Shown: piece by piece, positions 59,362 through 64,000 of the stretch
Position numbering within the stretch: position 1 is the stretch's first letter
Layout: every line of letters begins with the position of its first letter
Assembly (NCBI RefSeq): GCF_033097365.1
Contig: NZ_AP028461.1
Location: 992,001 to 1,056,000, forward strand
Direction of reading: 5' to 3'
DNA from: Actinoplanes sichuanensis
Lineage (GTDB): Bacteria > Actinomycetota > Actinomycetes > Mycobacteriales > Micromonosporaceae
DNA: 64,000 nucleotides
Made by a program: the position numbers and the translations under genes
The notes under the pieces: model-generated
Database searches by the model: none
Seen by the model: only the letters and a program-made list of their open reading frames with translations
Told to the model about the DNA's origin: nothing

Positions 59362-60323
59362 GGGGTGGCCTCCACCGGGGTACGGCGGCCGGGCCGCCTG
59401 GAGCTGACGGTTTCGACGACGCCACCGACACCGGCGGCGGCGACGCCGGCGACCACACCGCCGGCGCGCAGGAAGTGGTCCGAGCCGCGGCCCGAGAGGC
59501 CGGCGGCCAGGTGCCGGAACATCGCCCGGGGCAGCGACCACAGGTAGTTCTTCTCGGCGCCCAGGGCGTCGTTCTCGTGCAGGCCGGCCATCTGCACCTT
59601 GCCGCGGCCCTCGGCGTAGCAGCGGCGCACGAAGAACCGGAAGCTCGCCCGTTCGGCGGGCACCTCGTGCTGGATGACCGCGGCCGGCACGTACATCCAG
59701 CGGCCCCCGCTGACCTGGCTCATCCGCAGGCACAGGTCGGTGTCCTCGGGCCGGTTACGGGAGCCGAGCTTGCCGAAGCCGACCCGGAAACCACCGGCCC
59801 GCTCGAAGGCGTCCTTGCGGACGATCATGTTCGCCGACCAGACGTTGCGGATCGGCGAGGTCCGCGTCGGCATGCCCTTGTACGACCCGCCGACCGCCCA
59901 CAGGAACTCGGCCGGCATCCAGCGCGGGGCCCGGCCCTCCCAAGCGGGCCGGATCGCGCCACCGGTGCCGACCACGGCCGGGTCGGTGAACGGCTCGATC
60001 TGGCGGGCCAGCCAGTTCTGGTCGGCGATGATGTCGTCGTCCAGGAACGCGATCAGCGGTGTCCGGGCGTGGAAGGCGCCGGTGTTCCGGTTACCGGAGA
60101 CGCCCTGGGCGTACGCGTTCTGCAGCACCGTGATGCCGGGCAGCTCGCGTTTGATCCGCTCGAACATCGCCGGGTTGTGGTCGACGACCACGACGATCTC
60201 AGCGGGCGTGTGGGTCTGTGACCGGGCCGAGGCGAGCACCCGGTTCAGGTATTCCCAACGCACCTCGGAGTAGGTCGGGATCACGATCGTCGTGGCGAGG
60301 GGGGTGTGGTTCACGGGGTTCAC
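59358..60323 (-). CDS. Glycosyltransferase family 2
   Basis: 321 residues from GTG 60323, with AGGAG about 10 nt upstream. The GT-A core shows TTIVIPTYSEVRWEYLNRVL, the metal-binding LIAFLDDDIIADQNWLA, and the catalytic region GSRNRPEDTDLCLRM (ED). There is a C-terminal Arg/Pro-rich tail. The donor and acceptor are not known. It follows the first GT2 gene by 34 nt and overlaps the third by 4 nt, so all three belong to one operon. Confidence 0.9.
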   Translation of the reverse strand: MNPVNHTPLATTIVIPTYSEVRWEYLNRVLASARSQTHTPAEIVVVVDHNPAMFERIKRELPGITVLQNAYAQGVSGNRNTGAFHARTPLIAFLDDDIIADQNWLARQIEPFTDPAVVGTGGAIRPAWEGRAPRWMPAEFLWAVGGSYKGMPTRTSPIRNVWSANMIVRKDAFERAGGFRVGFGKLGSRNRPEDTDLCLRMSQVSGGRWMYVPAAVIQHEVPAERASFRFFVRRCYAEGRGKVQMAGLHENDALGAEKNYLWSLPRAMFRHLAAGLSGRGSDHFLRAGGVVAGVAAAGVGGVVETVSSRRPGRRTPVEATP

Positions 60324-60357
60324 GGGGGAGGGCTCCTGTGTGGCTCGTCGCGGGTCG

Positions 60358-61278
60358 TCAGTCGTCGAGCGGAACTCGTGACCGGGCGGCCCGGTTGAGG
60401 GGTGCGGCCTCGCGGCGGGGGTCGGCGGCGTGCCGGGGAGTGGCGGTGCGCAGCTGCGGCTTGGCCGGCAGGCGCAGGCTCTCCACGAAGGGGCGCAGGC
60501 CGCCACGGCGACGGCGGTGCATCCGGCCGTACTCGCTGAGGATGGTCCGCAGCACGCGGAAGCCGTCCTTGAAGGTGTTGAGGTTGCTCTGCCCGAAGAT
60601 CCGCTCGTGCTCGATGCTGCCGACCTCGCCGACATTGAGCTTCTCGGCGACCGCCCGGATGTTGATCATCGTCTCGATCTCGAAGCCGTCGCCCCACAGC
60701 TTGCGGCCGCCGACCGGGCGGGGCAGCTGGACGTCCGGCAGGTCCAGGGCCGGCACGACCGAGCGCCAGAAGGCGTTGTAGCCGTAGCAGAGGTCGGTGA
60801 AGTGCGTCCGGAACAGGATGTTCACCACCAGGTTGAGCCCGTCGTTGCCGAGCTTGCGGAGCCGGGTGATGTCGTGGCTGTGACCGCCGTGGCTGAACCG
60901 GGAGCCCTTCACGAAGTGGTCGCCGCGGATCAGCTTCTCGACGAAGAGCGGAATCTCGGCCGGGTCGGTCGAGCCGTCGGCGTCGATCATCACGATGATG
61001 TCGCCCGTGCAGGCCGCGAAGCCGCAGGCCAGCGCGTTGCCTTTGCCGGTGCGGGTCTGCTGAACGATCACCGCGTCCGGCCGGAGCTGCCGCGCCACCT
61101 CGACGGTGCGGTCCTTGGAACCGCCGTCGACGACGACCACCTCGGTGATCATCGGCGGGAGCTTGGCGAACACGTGGGGGAGGTTCCGCTCCTCGTTCAA
61201 CGTAGGAATGACGACGCTTACGGTCGGTGATTGCAGTCGGTCACTATCAGTGTTCGGGGTCACGTGCGAGAACTCCAT
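60358..61278 (-). CDS. Glycosyltransferase family 2 (polyprenyl-phosphate sugar transferase-like)
   Basis: 306 residues from ATG 61278 with AAGGGA upstream; this is the first gene of the operon. Motifs: TVSVVIPTLNEERNLPHVF at the start, IDADGSTDP as the DxD loop, GSRFSHGGHSHDITRLRKLG, and an NAFWRSVVPALDLPD segment. This arrangement resembles DPM1-like enzymes that add a sugar to polyprenyl phosphate, which would make the lipid-linked donor for the downstream membrane protein. No C-terminal membrane helices are seen, so membrane association would be peripheral. The substrate sugar is unknown. Confidence 0.88.
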   Translation of the reverse strand: MEFSHVTPNTDSDRLQSPTVSVVIPTLNEERNLPHVFAKLPPMITEVVVVDGGSKDRTVEVARQLRPDAVIVQQTRTGKGNALACGFAACTGDIIVMIDADGSTDPAEIPLFVEKLIRGDHFVKGSRFSHGGHSHDITRLRKLGNDGLNLVVNILFRTHFTDLCYGYNAFWRSVVPALDLPDVQLPRPVGGRKLWGDGFEIETMINIRAVAEKLNVGEVGSIEHERIFGQSNLNTFKDGFRVLRTILSEYGRMHRRRRGGLRPFVESLRLPAKPQLRTATPRHAADPRREAAPLNRAARSRVPLDD

Positions 61279-61719
61279 GTCGGTCCCTTCCGGGGGCGGC
61301 AATACGACCGTTGCGACGGGCGGTTTGCACGGCCGCTCGCTTCGAGTGATCAACCTAGCAACGGATTACGCAGCGTCAACAGTCCGACGGGGCCATGAGG
61401 GTCACAGTGACGTTAAGTACCAGCTAGTAACGCTGCCGACATCGTGAGGGTTCCTGCCAGATCTCACTGTTAGTAGTGGACACCGGTGGACTTGGAAGGG
61501 CGAGAAGGAACGTCTACGACGAATATCCGAAAATCGGAGAAGTTCCTTAAATCCGGACAAGTCGGTTCGGTGGCGATTTCTACGAGCCGGCATACGACAC
61601 TCACGGAACGTGTTTGAGGCGGTCCGGCTGCGGTGAAGGTGTAGTTGCAGTCGGTGAGGGTTAGCATCGATCTCGTTGGAAGCGCGTGGCCTGCGTCGCT
61701 GTGGACCGTTGGTGGAGTG
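61279..61719. other. Intergenic promoter region of the glycan operon
   Basis: No gene is supported in these 441 nt, which are less GC-rich than the coding regions. It holds the presumed promoter for the GT operon (minus) and for the Cys-rich protein (plus). Visible elements are an 11-bp palindrome GTCACAGTGAC (61401-61411) close to the operon start, and an inverted repeat AAGGAAC (61505-61511)/GTTCCTT (61542-61548) enclosing the small hairpin CCGAAAATCGG (61527-61537). Confidence 0.7.
61401..61411. promoter_or_regulatory. Palindromic site upstream of the GT operon
   Basis: GTCACAGTGAC is a perfect 11-bp palindrome about 123 nt before the operon's ATG. BldD, the c-di-GMP-binding developmental regulator, binds GTNAC/GTNAC-like palindromes, so it is a candidate regulator, but the match is short and could occur by chance. 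Confidence 0.35.
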
Positions 61720-61890
61720 ATGGCGACTGAAACCGGACTCTGCGTCTGTGGGCACCCGTACCGGGCGCACGAGCACTACCGATCCGGCACTGAATGTGCC
61801 CTTTGTCCAGGTGCCGGCTGCCGGCGGTTCCGCTCGGCGGCGCCGTGGTGGCGGCGGTTGATCGGCCTCGGCCGTTCAGGCGGCCGGTAA
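61720..61890 (+). CDS. Small Cys-rich protein with zinc-ribbon-like Cys/His pattern
   Basis: 56 residues from ATG 61720, with GGTGGAG upstream. The sequence CVCGHPYRAHEHYRSGTECA followed by CPGAGC and an Arg-rich tail has six cysteines and three histidines spaced like a pair of zinc-binding loops (CxC near an H-x2-H, then CxxC and C). This resembles a small zinc ribbon found as short stand-alone proteins in actinomycetes. The function is unknown. It stands between the GT operon and the sulfotransferase and reads toward the latter. Confidence 0.6.
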   Translation: MATETGLCVCGHPYRAHEHYRSGTECALCPGAGCRRFRSAAPWWRRLIGLGRSGGR

Positions 61891-61941
61891 TCGTCCGGAG
61901 GCTGCCGGATCGGCCGACGCCGTGATCGGCCGCCCCGTCGG

Positions 61942-61977
61942 GTCCGGGTCGTCGGTTACCGGACGGTTCGCTTTTTT
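61942..61977 (+). terminator. Candidate intrinsic terminator after the Cys-rich gene
   Basis: GTCCGG (61942-61947) and CCGGAC (61959-61964) form a short stem, followed 7 nt later by six T residues at 61972-61977. It sits about 50 nt past the Cys-rich gene and ahead of the sulfotransferase. Confidence 0.55.
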
Positions 61978-62100
61978 CGGGCGTACGCGCGGCCGGTAGC
62001 GGGCATCATGGCCCAACGAGGCGTCCGCCACCGGGGCCGGGGGCTGCGAAATCCTAGTTTATCTGTAGGCTAAGTGTCATTTCAGCCGAGGGGGATCCGC

Positions 62101-63036
62101 ATGTCTCTTCCCGACTTCCTGATCGCCGGTGTGCCCAAAGCCGGGACCACCGCCCTGCACGCCGCCCTGACCGGCCACCCCGACCTCTACCTGTCGCCGG
62201 TCAAGGAGCCCAAGTTCTTCCTCTCCGACGGCCCGCCGCCCACCATCGGCGGCCCCGGCGACGTGCAGACCTACCAGGAGCACATCTGGCGCCGACCGGA
62301 CTACGAGAAGCTGTTCGCCGCGGCGCCGCCGAAAACCCTCAAGGGCGAGGCGACACCCTTCTATCTGTACGATCTGACGGCCCACGACCGCATCCAGGCG
62401 CTCATTCCGGACGTGAAGCTGGTCATCCTGCTCCGTGACCCGGTCGACCGCGCCCACTCCAACTGGACCCACCTGTGGGTGGCCGGTCTCGAGGAGGAGG
62501 CCGACTTCCTGGCCGCCTGCCACGCCGAGGAGGCGCGTAAGGCGCGGCACTGGGCCGACTTCTGGCACTACATCGGCCTCGGCCTCTACGGGCGGCAGCT
62601 CCAGCACCTCTACCAGCGGTTCTCCCGTGATCAGGTGCTCCTGCTGCGCTACCGCGACCTCAAGGACAACCCGGCCGAGACCCTGGACCGGGTCTGCTCC
62701 TTCCTCGGTGTGCGCACCGGCATCCTGACCGCCATCCCCAGGGAGAACGTGAACCGGCACTACGTCGAGGACAACGGGGTCAACCGGGTGCTGCGGAGCC
62801 TGCTGCGGGCCGGCGGTGACTTCGGCCATCGGTTCCCGGTCCCGCTGCGCCTGGCCGCCCGCGGCCCACTGCTCACCCTGCTGCACCGCACCAAGGGGAA
62901 CCGGCCGGTCACCACGCCCGAGGAACGCGCCGCGCTGCTGCCCTACTTCGCCGACGACATCGCCCTGTTGCAGGATGTCACCGGCGAACGGTACGACGAC
63001 TGGCTCAGTCTGGACCGACACGCCCGAGTCGCCTAA
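62101..63036 (+). CDS. PAPS-dependent sulfotransferase
   Basis: 311 residues from ATG 62101 with GAGGGGG upstream; an upstream GTG at 62074 is less likely. The 5'-phosphosulfate loop is [18 protein letters not shown] and the 3'-phosphate site is [16 protein letters not shown], the two hallmarks of P-loop sulfotransferases. Midway lies [20 protein letters not shown], and a C-terminal [20 protein letters not shown] is standard for the bacterial class. Acceptor is probably a carbohydrate or lipid near the glycan operon. No PAPS synthesis genes are in the window. Confidence 0.92.
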   Translation: MSLPDFLIAGVPKAGTTALHAALTGHPDLYLSPVKEPKFFLSDGPPPTIGGPGDVQTYQEHIWRRPDYEKLFAAAPPKTLKGEATPFYLYDLTAHDRIQALIPDVKLVILLRDPVDRAHSNWTHLWVAGLEEEADFLAACHAEEARKARHWADFWHYIGLGLYGRQLQHLYQRFSRDQVLLLRYRDLKDNPAETLDRVCSFLGVRTGILTAIPRENVNRHYVEDNGVNRVLRSLLRAGGDFGHRFPVPLRLAARGPLLTLLHRTKGNRPVTTPEERAALLPYFADDIALLQDVTGERYDDWLSLDRHARVA

Positions 63037-63101
63037 ACCCCACTATCTCGATAGATGATGCAAGCTTGACGGATTCGTCGCCGACTACCAGGGGAGCCGC
63101 G

Positions 63102-64000
63102 TTGACCATCGGAACCACCGCTCTGCCACTGCCCGGCTGGGAAGACGCCACGGTGGTGGTCGAGCCGCCCGGATCCGAGCCGGGCGCCTGGTCCGGCGCC
63201 CCCAGCACGGTCCACGCTGACGGGTACGTCTATCTGGCGTACCGGCTGCGGCTCCCGATCGGCGCCGGCCGGGGCATCGCCAACGTGGTGGCCCGCTCAG
63301 CCGACGGACTCACCTTCACCGTGGTCGCCGAGATCACCAAGGACCGGTTCGGCGCCGAGTCGCTCGAACGGCCCGCGCTGGTCCGCACCGCCGAGGGGCG
63401 GTGGCGGCTCTACGTCAGCGCCGCCACCCCCGGCACCAAACACTGGCGGGTCGACCTGCTCGAAGCCGACACCCCGGAGGGCCTGACCGACGCCGAGCCG
63501 CGCACCGTGCTGGCCGGCGACGAGACCGCCGGCGTCAAGGACCCGGTGCTGCACCACGACGGCCACGGCTGGCACCTGTGGGCGTCGGTGCATCCGCTCG
63601 AGTCCTGGGACGACGCCGACCGGATGACCACCGAGTACGCCACCAGCCCCGACGGCGTGCACTGGACATGGGTGCGGACCGCGCTGCGCGGCCGGCCCGG
63701 CGCATGGGACGCCCGGGGCGTACGCGTCTCGTCGGTCGTCGTCGACGGTGACCGGATCGTCGCCTCCTACGACGGCCGGGCCACCGCCGGGGAGAACTGG
63801 GAGGAGCGCACCGGCGTCGCGCACGGCGTGCGGCTGGCCGACGGCACGTTCGGCGAGTTCACCGCCGAGGAACGGGAGCCGGTCGGCAGCCCGCACGAGC
63901 CGCACGGGCTGCGCTACCTCAGTCTCGTCGCGCTTCCCGACGGACGGCAGCGGCTGTACTACGAGGCCACCCGGCCGGATGGGGCGCACGATCTGCGTAC
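63102..64000 (+). CDS. Beta-propeller-like protein, cut by window end
   Basis: Starts at TTG 63102 after AGGGGAG and has no stop before the window end, so 299 residues are visible. Repeated blade-like motifs with Asp-x-Asp-Gly and Trp ([34 protein letters not shown] and [12 protein letters not shown]) suggest a 5-bladed propeller of the GH43/sialidase type. There is no signal peptide, so it may be cytoplasmic. It is 65 nt behind the sulfotransferase and could act on the same glycan. Catalytic residues cannot be confirmed without the C-terminus. Confidence 0.65.
   Translation, partial: MTIGTTALPLPGWEDATVVVEPPGSEPGAWSGAPSTVHADGYVYLAYRLRLPIGAGRGIANVVARSADGLTFTVVAEITKDRFGAESLERPALVRTAEGRWRLYVSAATPGTKHWRVDLLEADTPEGLTDAEPRTVLAGDETAGVKDPVLHHDGHGWHLWASVHPLESWDDADRMTTEYATSPDGVHWTWVRTALRGRPGAWDARGVRVSSVVVDGDRIVASYDGRATAGENWEERTGVAHGVRLADGTFGEFTAEEREPVGSPHEPHGLRYLSLVALPDGRQRLYYEATRPDGAHDLR

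Noticed and set aside
61402..61776. 124-residue minus ORF in the operon promoter region
   Set aside because: Codon use is not biased, it overlaps the Cys-rich gene and covers the operator-like sites, so it is likely spurious.
1..64000. Prophage, integrative element or insertion sequence
   Set aside because: No integrase, transposase, terminal inverted repeats or attachment-site duplications were seen, and no tRNA gene is present for insertion.

Overview
The window is about 70% GC with strong G/C third-position bias, GTG and TTG starts, many secreted carbohydrate-active enzymes, Tat-like and Sec signal peptides, a Pkn-type kinase with one membrane span, and SIMPL, SWIM, PadR, HxlR and ScyD/ScyE families. 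This points to a soil actinomycete. Micromonosporaceae, in particular an Actinoplanes-like organism, is my best guess, but that is inference because no rRNA or core phylogenetic marker is present. I saw no phage, transposase, integrase, CRISPR array, tRNA or rRNA.

Layout. 0-8 kb: a partial SCO6745-like gene, an NmrA/QorB-like reductase divergent from an HxlR regulator, a VOC protein, an AraC regulator, a secreted GH5 glycosidase, a PadR-membrane protein pair, a secreted trypsin-like protease and an M19 dipeptidase. 8-11.9 kb: a secreted GH26-like glycosidase with a strong terminator, an acyltransferase-3 protein with a Ser/Asp-rich tail, a lipoprotein and a DEDD exonuclease-like protein. 11.9-14.0 kb: a gene-poor stretch filled with unrelated tandem repeat families. 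14-20 kb: a YunG-like protein behind a MerR-type promoter, a DUF1996 protein, a receptor-type Ser/Thr kinase, a SIMPL protein, a secreted lipase and a 109-bp repeat. 20-29 kb: a coupled SWIM/DUF6493 pair, pgi, an AlkZ-like gene whose start lies in a perfect hairpin, and a metal-dependent hydrolase/membrane protein pair behind a KstR-type operator. 29-42.6 kb: a carbohydrate-degradation neighbourhood (PL11 lyase, GH5 with an unusual C-terminal domain, a PL1 pectate lyase broken by one TAG, a GH18 chitinase, two alpha/beta hydrolases) with an RSH-like HD hydrolase, a diguanylate cyclase and a second acyltransferase. 42.6-52 kb: an NDK-like protein, a fused double ABC exporter, an APH-like kinase, a second VOC protein, a metallophosphoesterase, a P-loop kinase, a ScyD/E-like protein and an unknown protein.

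52.2-64 kb looks like a cell-surface polysaccharide locus. A polysaccharide deacetylase is coupled to a GH26-like enzyme, with a GH26-like lipoprotein convergent to it. A five-gene minus-strand operon follows (three GT2 glycosyltransferases, a large membrane protein and a DUF1616 protein, several with 4-nt overlaps). Beyond the operon promoter lie a Cys-rich mini-protein, a sulfotransferase and a beta-propeller-like protein cut by the window end. A plausible reading is synthesis, trimming, deacetylation and perhaps sulfation of an extracellular glycan.

The most interesting items are the possible sulfated-glycan locus, the KstR-type operator with no steroid genes nearby, the apparently leaderless MerR-type promoter, the hairpin over a start codon, the single-stop pectate lyase, the three-fold Cys-paired C-terminal domain of the second GH5 enzyme, and the cluster of unrelated tandem repeats.
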